Below, piece by piece: positions 32,858-43,897 of a stretch of 64,000 nt of DNA. This stretch comes from Linanthus parryae. Lineage: Eukaryota; Streptophyta; Magnoliopsida; Ericales; Polemoniaceae. The translations under genes were made by a program, and so were the position numbers. The stretch lies in assembly GCA_023055425.1 (NCBI GenBank), contig JALGPY010000010.1, forward strand, positions 50,714,165 to 50,778,164. Direction: 5' to 3'. Every line of letters begins with the position of its first letter. Position 1 is the first letter of the stretch. The notes under the pieces are model-generated. The model was not told the origin of the DNA, did not search any database, and worked only from the letters and a program-made list of their open reading frames with translations.

Positions 32858-34054
32858 TACTGCAGCGACCGATCCTTGATCTTCATGATCATCTTGTAAA
32901 TGACCAGCCTCTGCAGGACGAGTTATGATTATAGTGTCTTCTCTTTTTAAATTCACCCATGTAATTTTTCAATAATATAAGTTGATTTTAACCCAACAGC
33001 TTTCTGAACAGCGTAATTGATTTTTAAATCTTCAACTACTCTGTTTTGGACTCCCCTGATACTAACTTTTATTATTCGGTTGCTGTTTCAATCAAAATAT
33101 CTAACACAATGACACCTTTCTACTAGGCGCCGAATGGACACAATTTCTGATGCCAAGAGTTCAAAATGAGGGAAGATAATTTTGGAGCTATTCCCCCAAG
33201 ATGATCTACAATTAGTTTTTCAGCGGCTCTGATACTATATCGCACACCACCAGGACCATGACTAAAACTATGTCATCATACTTTTTGTCCTAGTAACGGA
33301 GCGTATATGAATAAAGTTATGTGAATTAATAAAGGGATAAAAGAAACTGCAGGGCCGAAGTGTAATTATCCAAATCACAGAGGTGTCGGGTGTCTTCTTA
33401 CCTTACCAGAAGGTGCATATCTGAATCAGATACTGCCATGACCTACGACTTAGAGCCCCCAAATTAATGGGCCTATTAACCCAGATACAAATCAAGCGGC
33501 CTCTCCACCTCTCCACCACAACATATCCTGATCAAATTGTACAAACACCGAACAAATCCTGGCCCACACCATCTGACCACAGATCGACCGAAGCCGCCTT
33601 CACCATTGAACAAACCCAATCGAAATGAATGTGAATCGATCTGGGTTTTGGGTTGTAAGCACTAAGCAGTGATCGGCTACGACGTGCGGCTCGAATTTCA
33701 CCGTTTTTCGGTGGTTTTGAAGCTTGGATTTCCTTTGTCGGGCTAGGGTTAGAAGAAGGAGAAAGATCTGTTCTTCACGAGTCGGAGGTGAAGATGGGAG
33801 GTGGGAGGCGTCAGTTGAGGGTAGAGGTGGGAGGTGGAGATGGACTGTAACACCCTGAAAATTTACCAGGACCGTAAATGCAATATCAAGAAAATTTGAG
33901 CAAACGTGTAAGTAATTTCTGAGAATATCAGTTGGTTTTTGGACAGTGTGATAATCCCAGGTTGTTGAGGTATTGGACTGCAATTGGTGAAAGTGCAGGG
34001 ATGAAAGCATAAAAATATTATTTTACAGTTTTACATAAAATTTGAAAAAACAAT
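32858..34054. other. Intergenic, with possible LTR start
   Basis: No credible gene. 'TGTAACACCCTGAAAATTT' at about 33847 resembles the start of many Ty3-type plant LTRs, and a degenerate reversed primer site (gctctgatacta) occurs near 33226, but no second LTR end was found. The minus-strand frame 33600-34010 is not recognisable. Confidence 0.35.
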
Positions 34055-34535
34055 TAACCCCCTTCCCCTTCCCCCAATTCCCTGAGATTGGTTGGAGATG
34101 CCCATAAAAGGGTCATAAAGTTGTAGGGCTCTTGAAATTAAGCTAGTGAATAAGGAGTGGTGACACTCCGAGGGAGCAGCATGCCTAGAGGACTTCATCA
34201 TTCATCGATATTACACCGTACAGAATTTCATTAGTCCAATCAAAATGAGTTGACCAAGTGACAGGTTATTAGGGATTTTGTTGTTATTTTTATTTTATGA
34301 TATTCTTTAATAGCAAAACATCTTAGAAACACTTTTTTTGATCTTCACTCTTTTAAAGATTAGAAAAGAAATTAAACCCCCTTTACTTCCCCTAGTCGGC
34401 CCTTCAACTTCCCCATGATTGGTTGGAGATGCCCATATATACAAGGATCATGAAATTGGTAGGCCTCTTGCAGTTTAACAAATGAAATAAATAAGGAATG
34501 GAGACACTTCGAGGGAGCAGGATTTCATTAGTCCA
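34055..34535. repeat. Diverged direct repeat pair
   Basis: Units at about 34055-34200 and 34372-34530 share 'gattggttggagatgccca', 'gcctcttg' and 'cgagggagcag' blocks in the same order. A further shared block 'ttagtccaatcaaaatgagttgacc' follows each. No gene. Confidence 0.7.
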
Positions 34536-34899
34536 ATCAAAATGAGTTGACCGAGGGACAGGGATAGAAGGCAACTTCTCAGGAAAACAATAACCATGAG
34601 CTGTTTTGGTTACCTTCCACTTTCAGTGAAAACTTAGATTCAATATGACAGAAAAAGGGTTAGGGAAGAGGAGAAGAGAGGGAAGTAAACTACTGCAGTT
34701 TAACATAGAGAGATCACTCCGAAGTCTCTTAGCATGCCTTAAGACGGAAGTCAATAACAGTTACTGCTATTGTGTATATGAGTTTTACGGATCCTTGGCT
34801 CCTGAGTGAGTGGTCTCGCACCATGGAAATCGCCAAATCAACAAAAGCTAATTGAGTTTGCCTTATGCATTTGTTCTTTTGCATTTGTTTTAAGGTTAT

Positions 34900-36010
34900 G
34901 GCAGAAGCTTATTCAGTTTTGGTATTATCATTGAGTATTCCAAGTATGACACATTATTCACCTGCACGACAAAATGTATCTCTAGATCTTTTGTAGGTTA
35001 TAAGGACTTGTCTGTTATTATAGTTGACTTCCAGTTTTTTGTCTGCATCTAATAATTGACTACCAGAAAACCCATTAGATTCCTAAAGAGAATCTTTCCC
35101 TACCAACAATACTTCATAGACAAATGAGCATACACCTAATAGGAAACATCCACACACAAGTTAGATCTTTTCTGATGATTTTGCATTTGTTTTGAGGTTA
35201 TGGGCAAAAGCTTTTTCAGTATTGGTATTATCATTGAGAAATCCAAGCAAGTATGACAGACTATTCACCTGCACGTTAAAATGTATCTACGTTAAAATGT
35301 AGGTTATACGCATGACTTGGGAGTGTATTTAATCTGTTATTATAGTTGACTTCCAATTTTTTTTTTTTTTTTTTGGTCTGCATCTAATGACTGGCTTCCA
35401 GAAAACCCAATAGATTCCTAAAGAGAATCTTTCCCTGCTAGCAAGGAGACTCCGTCCCCTATTAGGAAACATCCACACCAAGTCCAAATGAACATCCCTA
35501 GATCGCTATTGTAGTTAACTTCCAAAAGGAAATAGATACCTTTTGTGTGCATCTAATGAAAGACTTCAGGAAAACCCTCTAGATTCCTAAAGAGAATCTT
35601 TCTCTGCAAGAAGTACTACGTAGAAAAATGAACTTAGCCCTAATAGGAAACATCCACGCACAAGTAGAACGGAGGAAACTAATCTAATCGTATGCATACT
35701 ATATTCAATAGGCTTTTGGAAGGTCACGGTCACAACCGTCCAAAAGCTCATTAATTTGATCTATTTTGGTGCTACCATTCACAAATTCAAGCAAGTGTTA
35801 CATATTAATCGCCTCACGATAAAATGTGTCCCTAGATCTCTATTATAGTCGAGTTCCAAAAGAAAATAGAAATCTGTAGCTGTCTACCTTTTGTCTGCAT
35901 CTAATGATCGAATTCCGAAAAACCCTCTAGATTCCTAAAGAGAATCTGTCTCTGCCAGAAGTACTACATAGAAAAATGAACTTAGCCCTAATAGGAAACA
36001 TCCAAACAAT
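34900..36010. repeat. Degenerate repeats upstream of the intact P450 gene
   Basis: Four diverged units each carry AGATTCCTAAAGAGAATCT (35077, 35412, 35581 and 35929), an inverted repeat with 6-bp arms, next to 'taataggaaacatcca' and 'gcatctaatga' blocks. Spacing is 170-350 bp. The series ends about 215 bp before the P450 start codon. Origin unknown; it may be promoter duplication or a tandem satellite-like remnant. Confidence 0.7.
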
Positions 36011-36224
36011 TTAGATCCTTTCTCAGTTCAGGAGTGGAATGTAGGAAACTATCTAACTAGTAATGAACTAATTGTATGCATACTATATTTGATGCGTTAC
36101 CATCACATCTTTAAAGTTACATCTACCAATGACATAGTCGTCCAAAAAAGCCGTTTATACTAGCTTATAAGCAGCTGCAAATGAAATCCTTTATCATCTT
36201 TCTATTCAAACACTCTAGCTAGCC

Positions 36225-38392
36225 ATGGAGATTCAGTTTCTATCTACTCCTACCCACCTCACATTCTTCTTTCTCTTCTTGGTCACGGTAATCCTAAAAC
36301 CTAACAACACAAAACAAAAGAGGTCAGCATCAAAACTACCACCAGGACCGTGGAAATTGCCTCTAGTTGGAAACATGCACCAGCTAGCAGTCAGTTCGTT
36401 GGTCCATCGTACCTTAAGGGACTTGGCCAACAAATATGGACCTTTGATGCACCTACAATTAGGTGAACTTTCTACCGTCATCGTTTCTTCACCAGAAATA
36501 GCCACAGAAATTATGAAAACACACGACACTGTCTTTGCTTATAGACCCCATTTACTAGCCACAAATATCCTTCTCTACAACTCCACTGATATCGCCTTTT
36601 CCCCATACGGCGACTACTGGAAACAACTGCGCAAAATTTGCACAATGGAGCTTTTAAGCCCTCAACGTATCCGCACGTTCCGGGGAATCAGGGAAGAGGA
36701 GGTGTTGAAACTGATTACCTCAGTGTCTTTCAATGCCGGAGCAGCTATCAATCTCAGTAGGAAAATTTACTCACTGACGTATGGGATTACTGCTAGAGCT
36801 GCTTTTGGGAACAAAACCAAACACCAGGAAAAGTTCATCTCAATAGTGGAGGAAGTTTCATCCTTGACCGCAGGTTTCAACATCGCCGACGTGTATCCAA
36901 GTATGAAATGTCTTCAAGTGGTTACCGGAGTGAGAAATAGGTTGGAGGAGGTGCATAATAGAATTGATGAGGTACTGCAAGCCATATTGGATGATCACAG
37001 GGAGCGGGAAGGAAGAACGGAGAGATCGGAAATGGAGTCCGAGGATTTGGTTGATGTTCTTCTAAGAGTCCAGAAGGATGGTAATCTTCAATTCGCATTG
37101 ACTGATGACAACATCAAGGCGGTAATATTTGTAAGTCCCTTATCTCTGTCTCTGCATTCATCTAGGCGTACGTCCATTTTTTAGGTGATTAAGGGCTAGT
37201 TTGGGAATGCTTCTGCTGCAAGCAGAGCTTATTTTCGACAGCAGAAGCAGTAATAGTGCGTTTGGTAAAAATATTTTTCTGAATTTTCGGACAGTTTCTG
37301 CTGTCACACATCAGTTTTCAGGAAGCAAGGGAGGAGATACTTTTCCGGAGCCTGCTTTTGATTAATTTATCTTCAACCGATTTTAACCTTAAAATTTTGA
37401 CTTTTTAAATATTTATCTTTACCAAACTTAAACATGTAATTTATTTTTGTCATTTTCTCTTACAGCAGGTTCACAAATGATTTCACCAAACATGAAATTG
37501 CTATTTCAATATTTCACCACAGGTTCCACATAAAATTTACCAAACGACATTTTATCAAATATTCACCAGCAGCTTTCCCACAACTATTCTCACACACCGG
37601 CTTCCAACACCGCCAAAACATTTCAAAACTGGCCCTAACTAAAAGTAATTAATATACCGCATTCAGGACATTTTCAGTGGCGGGAGCGAGACATCATCAA
37701 CTGCAATAGAATGGGCAATATCTGAAATGCTAAAAGACCCAGAAATCATGCAGCGAGCACAGGCTGAGGTAAGAGATGTCTTTGGAGGAAAGGGAAATGT
37801 CGATGAATCAGGTCTTTGTGAACTAAAATACTTGAAACTGGTGATTAAAGAAACTCTAAGGCTACACCCTTCTCTTCCTCTCTTGCTCCCAAGAGAGTGC
37901 AGCAAGGACTGCGAAATCAATGGATATACTATTCCTGCTAAAACCAGAGTCATCGTTAATGGATGGGCTATTGGCCGAGATCCAACGCATTGGACTCAAC
38001 CAGATAAGTTCTACCCAGATAGGTTTCTGAATAGTGGCATTGATTTCAAGGGTTCCAGCTTCAACTACATCCCATTTGGTGCTGGAAGAAGGATGTGTCC
38101 TGGGATATCATTTGCTACTCCAAACCTGGAGCTCCCGTTAGCACACCTCTTGTACCATTTTGATTGGGAAATTCCAGGAAGCATAAGGCGAGAAGAATTC
38201 GATATGGCGGAGGCGTTTGGTACCTCAACGAGGAGAAAGAATGATCTTTGCCTGATACCCATTCCGTACAATTCTTCTAAAGTTCAGTACAACCACACGG
38301 AGAATAAATTTAATGCTGAAAATTTAATGCTGAAAATGAAAAATTTGGTTGGTTTCTCCAACACAAAGTATGAGGAAAAGGCTAACAATTAG
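36225..38392 (+). CDS. CYP71D-like cytochrome P450, two exons, intact
   Basis: Heme-thiolate monooxygenase of the endoplasmic reticulum membrane; CYP71-clan members usually oxidise terpenoids, alkaloids or phenolics, and the substrate here is unknown. Exon 1 is 36225-37130 and exon 2 is 37667-38392, joined in phase 0 (donor GTAAGT, acceptor TTCAG). The 543-residue product has an N-terminal hydrophobic anchor (residues about 5-25), the hinge [12 protein letters not shown], the I-helix GGSETSS (residues 307-313), ExxR at E364-R367, a PDRF block and the heme loop [10 protein letters not shown] with Cys446 as iron ligand. No stop or frameshift is present. The two-exon structure is typical of CYP71D. 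The C-terminus is about 34 residues longer than usual: paralogous copies stop right after SSKVQ, where this gene has TAC (38288-38290). A Tourist-like MITE lies in the intron. Start context is AGCCATGG. Confidence 0.93.
37193..37635. mobile_element. Tourist-like MITE in the P450 intron (443 bp)
   Basis: Termini GGGCTAGTTTGGGAATG and, reversed from the right, GGGCCAGTTTTGAAATG form imperfect inverted repeats. A 3-bp TAA lies on each side (37190-37192, 37636-37638). TAA duplication and GGSC termini fit the PIF/Harbinger (Tourist) group. No transposase. Confidence 0.7.
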
Positions 38393-39585
38393 ACGGATGA
38401 AGTCTCAAGGTGGTGGAGATTATGACAGTCTCCTTGTTTCAGATAGAACGAAGGTGGGTTGTACACTGGTATTTGTTTGGACATGTTTCAATTGATGTGC
38501 ATATATTTTACAGTGCCATTGTATACCACAAGCTTAGAAGATTTCCATAAAACATCCCATAAGAGTACGAAGACACGCACATGCTTTTTCTTACAGATTT
38601 GGAGCATTCAAATCTGTACTAGGGTTAGTTTATGTCAGTGCAAGTTTAGCTGAGGTAACAAAATGGGGAAGCTGAGGTCTTTCTCGTGGAAAATTCATAG
38701 GGAAGAAAAGATCTGACTCTGGATATTGTTCCATCAACTGGCCAGAGTGTGATCAAGGAGATTTCTGTTTCTTGGACTAAAAATGTGGAATTTAGCATAA
38801 TCTGACATTGAGAGGTATTTATAAATCTTGTAGCAATGGGCAATTTGGCACAAAGTTGGTGCTGTTGGTTTTGGGCAGCCTTATGGCGCTATGATATCTC
38901 ATACTTCTGCAGTAAAATGCTGATTTGAAGACAGGTGGGAACAACAGACTTCAACAACAAGCAAACAGTTTTGAGTAATTCAAATATATTCTACAGTTCA
39001 TACAAGTAAAAATACAATGGAACTGAAGTGGAGAAAGGGCTAACTACTTCCAGACAGCAAAACATCCCAGTTCTGAACACGGCATGCACTCTCCTTTTAT
39101 TAATGCTTTCTGATCTGTTTGCTTGGATAATAGTCCAGCAATGTCATATAGATCTTGGGTGATCACTTGCTGCTCTTGCAAGTTGGCAACATATGATTTC
39201 TGTTCGTGCTTTCTAAAAAAGTCTCTGTTTCTTTAATCTATTTTAGTACTCAATTTGATTACGTTTTGTTGATCAATCTAAAAACGAGGAAATTTGGCCA
39301 GCCACCGAATGCAGACACATCGCAACACACATTGCCGAGATTTGTAAGACATACTGTAGGAAATAGAGTTCTGATGGAAAGAGATTCATAATCTTATATT
39401 CACCAAATAAAAACATAAAAACCAAGGAACAAGTATGTTCAAAAAGGAATGTTCAGATGAATGGATGATGGTCAGAAACACAGGAGGACTCGTGAGAGAA
39501 TGCAATGCCTAAACTCTCCCGAATACGTTATATTATTCTTCTAGCTTGTTCCACCAAAAGAAATTTGTTCTGCTTGCATTAAGCT
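38393..39585 (+). other. Duplicated 3' flank of the P450 gene
   Basis: No gene. About 38790-39110 ('tggcacaaagttggtgctg' onward) recurs at 50590-50880, and 39225-39390 recurs at 47345-47510, reversed at 48880-49030, and at 51045-51180. These shared flanks show that the P450 copies were duplicated with surrounding DNA. The copia element at 39586 duplicated AAGCT (39581-39585). Confidence 0.75.
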
Positions 39586-39903
39586 TGTTGTAACAGAATT
39601 CCTGTTTACGACGTGTGATACCTGTTTGTTATGAGGAATCACCTCACGAACGATATACGAATAAAGAAGAACACGAGGATCTTACGTGGTTCGCTAGCGA
39701 AAGATTAGCTAACTACGACCATTGCGGAAAAGGGCCCTTTATTTCACAAGAGGGACAATTACATCACAATAAACTAGGAACCCAAGGGATCCTTTATAGT
39801 AGTAAGGAAACAAACTAGAAGAGGCCCAAGCCCATTGTGCCACACCCCTATTGTTTCCTAACCTAGCCGCTGCCTTTGGCTTAGAACCAAGGCATATCTA
39901 ACA
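39586..39903 (-). repeat. Copia (minus) 3' LTR
   Basis: 318 bp; on the given strand TGTTGTAACAG...ATCTAACA. Pairs with 46709-46966. Confidence 0.9.
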
Positions 39904-40029
39904 ATCTCCACCTTGCCTTGAGTTCTCTAGTCACTCCTCTTCTCGTAAATAAAGCTACGTCTTCTTCGCACCCAATGTCCCTCATCACAAAGACTTACTG
40001 GATCCCCACCAGATCCGACATGCCCCAAA

Positions 40030-42069
40030 GGGCCTCACTGGCTCAAGATGTTGAGCAAGACAATGCTAGAACTTGCTCTCCGGAACTGGCTTGGTAATTG
40101 TTAGCTGTCCCCACCTTCTTTACCTTGATTCTGCTCTCGTTTCTCAGAAAATGATACCTGACGTCGATATGTTTGGTCCTTTTATGATGAACCTGGTCCT
40201 TAGTCAAGAAAATCGCACTCAAGCTATCACAGTGAACTATCGCTTGATCTTGAAGTAGGCCTAGATCATTGACCATACCTTTAAGCCATATTGCTCCGTT
40301 AGAGCCATCTACTCCGCCTATGTGGTCGACAACGCTGTAGCTAGCCTTCCAACTCACAACAAAACCTCCCCGAATAAACACATAGCAAGTCATTGATCTC
40401 CTTCTATCAATATCACCTTTATAATCCGAATTTGAGAACCCAGCTACCAAGATGTTTTCACGAGTCCCATAAAAGGCCAATGTCTGACGTACCCTTAAGG
40501 TACTTAAATATGCGCTTCACGGCCTGCCAGTGCTCCGCCATAAAACGACTGACCACACTAACAACGGATGCTATGTTCGGTCGAGTACAAACCATAGCAT
40601 ACCTGATGACATCCTTAACTCCCCCAAGACCGTCTTCATGTATCCCTGTTGTGATACGAAAAGCTGATGCTGCTGCTTCTTCTTCTTCTTCCTATCTCTA
40701 TATATCTCAACTCCTATAATCTTGCGAGCATCCCCAAATCCTTCATCTCGAATTTCGCGCTAAGGGACCTCTTCACATACTCGCACTTCCTCTTGTACCA
40801 TTTCCTCGGCGACTGTTTAACTCCATGGAGATATCTTTTCAGCTTCAACACTTGGTCTTCTCTTCCATGAACTTGGAATCCCTCCAGTTGGCTCATGTAT
40901 ATTTCCTCGTCTAATTGCTCAAGCTCTGAGTCGTGGTGGGCCACCAGCGCTAGTAGCATCCTGATCGAAGTATGTCTGACCACCAGTGAGAAGATCTCGT
41001 TGTAGTCAACTCCTTTCTGACTGAACCCTCTTGCAAGCAACCTTGCTTTATACTTGATGCATTCTCAAGGTGCAATTGCAAGTGACTATCTTCCTTCCCG
41101 TTGGCAATTTAACAAGCTCCCAAGTTGAGTTCTTACTAAGAGACTCCATCTCTTCTCCCATCACTGCAATCCATTGTGCTGACTTAGAACTAGATATAAT
41201 GGCCTTGTAGGTGGACGGCTCATCCTCCACCTCCTCTGCTACCTGCAATGCATATCCCATCATACCATCATCTCTGTATCTTGCGGGAGGCTTTATGACT
41301 CTCCTCGGTCTTCCTTCAGCAATACTCTGATGAATCGGTTCCACTGGTAGCGGTGCATCCCCATCAGACTCTTATAGTTCTTCCTCTTCCATTTCCGGCG
41401 GTGTAGGAATTTTGGACTCCTTAGGATCAGCGGGATCTGAATTTTCCTCCACCTTCTTCTCTGCATCTCCAACCTCTATCTCCACGGAATTCTTTAGCAT
41501 TGAACTCTCATAAAAAGCTACACTCATGTTGAGTACTACCTCTGTTTCTTCTGTTTCAGCCTACTTCCCTAAAACGGAAATTTCTTATGTTTCAGCCTAC
41601 ATTCCTATTTTTGTAAGTTTTGGTTGCTAAATGACTAAAGCACCCATCCCCACCTAACCTACTCAAATAAACCCTCACCTCTTTACCCTTTACAGCAGAT
41701 CAATAGGGAGAGAGAGAAATAGTTACGACACATAGAGAGAAAGAGAGAGGGAAAGAGAAACAAAAGCTCCAAACCCGTAACAATCTTCCCTGCAAGATCT
41801 AGTCATGCTTGTCGATTTGTGTGTTCTGTGGTTGTGATTTCGTCTCTTGGGTCGTCATCCTCTTCACAACAAGCCCACGATCGGATATATTCCGAATCGT
41901 TCGGAGGAGGGTTCCGACGTCTACCACGAATTGACACCGATTCAGACAGTCCAGGAGTTGCGCTCGCATAGGCTTATTTTGCATCTTCGTGTGTCTACTG
42001 GCGGCAAGGCGGTAGGCTTATTTTGCATCTTCGTGTGTCTACTGGCGGCAAGGCGGTGGTGGCGGTAGC

Positions 42070-42100
<31 letters not shown>

Positions 42101-43897
42101 CTTCATGTAAGTCGAACTTTTTTTAGATCTATTTTTGTTTGGTATAGATCAATAATTTGTATAATTTGTTATTGTTGCTACCATTGTTGTTGTTGTTGTG
42201 GTTTTGGTTGTGAGAGAGGGAGGGAGAGAGAGTGAGTGACTGTGGGAGAGAGAGTGACTGTAATTATTGGTGAGGATAGGGGTAAAAATGTAAAATGCAC
42301 ATGTTCTTAAAACATGTGCCCATCTTCTCTTAGTTGATTCATAGGAAATAGAGGAAGTATAATTTTGTTGTCTTTCTAAATCTTGTACCCCTTCACACCT
42401 GTCCCAAAACCCATGAATACCCCCTTCTTCACGCTTGGTTCTAGCTTGCCATCACCACATGATAATAGGCAATGCAACCAAAGACCCTCATATTCCAGTA
42501 ATCTGCTGCTTTTCCGGACCAAACTTCAATAGGAATCTTGCATCCTATACATATGTGCGAGCTCCAATTTACGAGATGACAGGCCATGGATACTGCCTCT
42601 CCCCAGAAACACCTAGAAAGACCTGCATTCGAAAGCATACACCTTGCTTTCACTAAAAGTGTATGATTCACTAAAAGTGTATGATTCGTTCTTCGGCTAC
42701 ACCATTTTGCTGTGGTGTGTGCCGAACAGTGTGATGGCAAGCAACCACCTGATCCTTGCGGAATCCATGAAACTCTAATGAACAAAACTCCAAGTCGTTG
42801 TCCGTGTGCAACCTCTTCACGCTTCTTTCCCACCTGATTCTCTACTAAGGTCCACCACTCCTTGAATTTTGCAAAGGCTTCACTGTTGTGCTTCATCGCC
42901 ATTAACCAAGTCATCCTTTAGTAATCGTCTATGATGCTCAGAAAATACATGTAACCGCCAATCGCCTCAACTCGAGATGGACACCAGCAATCCGAATGGA
43001 TGTAATCAAGAGTACGTTTCGTTCTATTAACGCTTTAGGGAACTTGCTACGCTGTAGCTTCCCATACACGCAGTGCTCACAAAACCCTAGGCTCTTGGGC
43101 GCATGCCCAGTGAGATAGCATTTCTTGTGAAGTTCATGCATTCCATGTTCACTCATATGACCAAGCCTCAATGCCATAGCTTGGTTTGATGAGCTTCCTT
43201 AATCTCGGCTGAGACAACTCCGGTAGAAGCTGTGATTGTCGAACCTTGCAACATGTAAATAGTCTTGCTCTTAACTCCCTTGAGAATTAGCTTTGAACAC
43301 TTGCAGACTTGTATATCTCCACCTTCACCTTTGAAACTGTAGCCCTTGCTTTCGAGTAGATTCAAGGAGATCAGATTCTTCTTAATAAGTGGTACATGCC
43401 TGACTTGCTCCAAAGTACATAACTTCCCTTCATTCGTCTTTAATCTAACTGAGCTGCTCCTAATCACCTTACAGACGGTTCCGTTTGCCATGTAGACAGA
43501 CCCTCCAACCGTTTGGTTGTACGTCAAGAATAGCTCCTTGTTAGAGCAAATATGATAGGCAGCCCCGGAATCAAGGACCCACGCATCATGTGAATATGTG
43601 ACAACATCTGCCACTAGAACGTAATCGTCCTCGGACGAATTACCCTGTTCGACTACGATTGCGGATCCATTCTGCCCTTTTTGAACTTTTCTTGGGCAAT
43701 ATCTCTTCCAGTGCCCATTTTCCTTGCACCAAGAACAGACATCATTAGGCAACTTAGAACCAGAAAACTGCTTTTCTTTGTTTACCCTTCTTGCTTCCCC
43801 CGTCGCCATCAAGCCGGAAGCTTGGTCCTCTGTACAAGTGCCTACGCCCTTGTGGCGAAATTCCCTAGCATGGAGCACTGATCTAACCCCCTCTAAT
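40030..43897 (-). pseudogene. Copia pol remnant: protease, integrase, RT, RNase H
   Basis: Read from right to left on the minus strand. About 43880-43170 carries the end of Gag with zinc knuckle CSWCKENGHWKRYC, then protease AWVLDSGAAYHIC. About 43177-42440 carries the GAG-pre-integrase and integrase (RLGHMSEHGMHEL, CEHCVYGKLQRSKF, later CFWGEAVSMACHLVN and KIPIEVWSGK). After the Stowaway-like insertion, about 41344-40714 is the RT (RYRDDGMMGYALQ, LARGFSQKGVDYNEIFS, then LDEEIYMSQLEGF with the FLHGE stretch deleted), and about 40480-40043 is RNase H (GFSNSDYKGDIDRRRS, HCDSLSAIFLTKD, HIDVRYHFLR). Multiple frameshifts, a deletion in RT and an 18-bp tandem duplication in integrase (about 42650-42690) make it inactive. 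Confidence 0.9.
41536..42357. mobile_element. Stowaway-like (Tc1/Mariner) non-autonomous element, 822 bp
   Basis: Terminal inverted repeats CTACCTCTGTTTCTT (left) and, reversed from the right, CTTCCTCTATTTCCT, each flanked by TA (41534-41535, 42358-42359). This matches the plant Stowaway pattern. The element is unusually long for Stowaway and carries GA-rich text, two perfect 44-bp tandem copies (41970-42013 and 42014-42057) and a (CTT)n tract (about 42070-42104). The open frames inside do not resemble transposase; a captured host fragment is possible. Confidence 0.65.
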
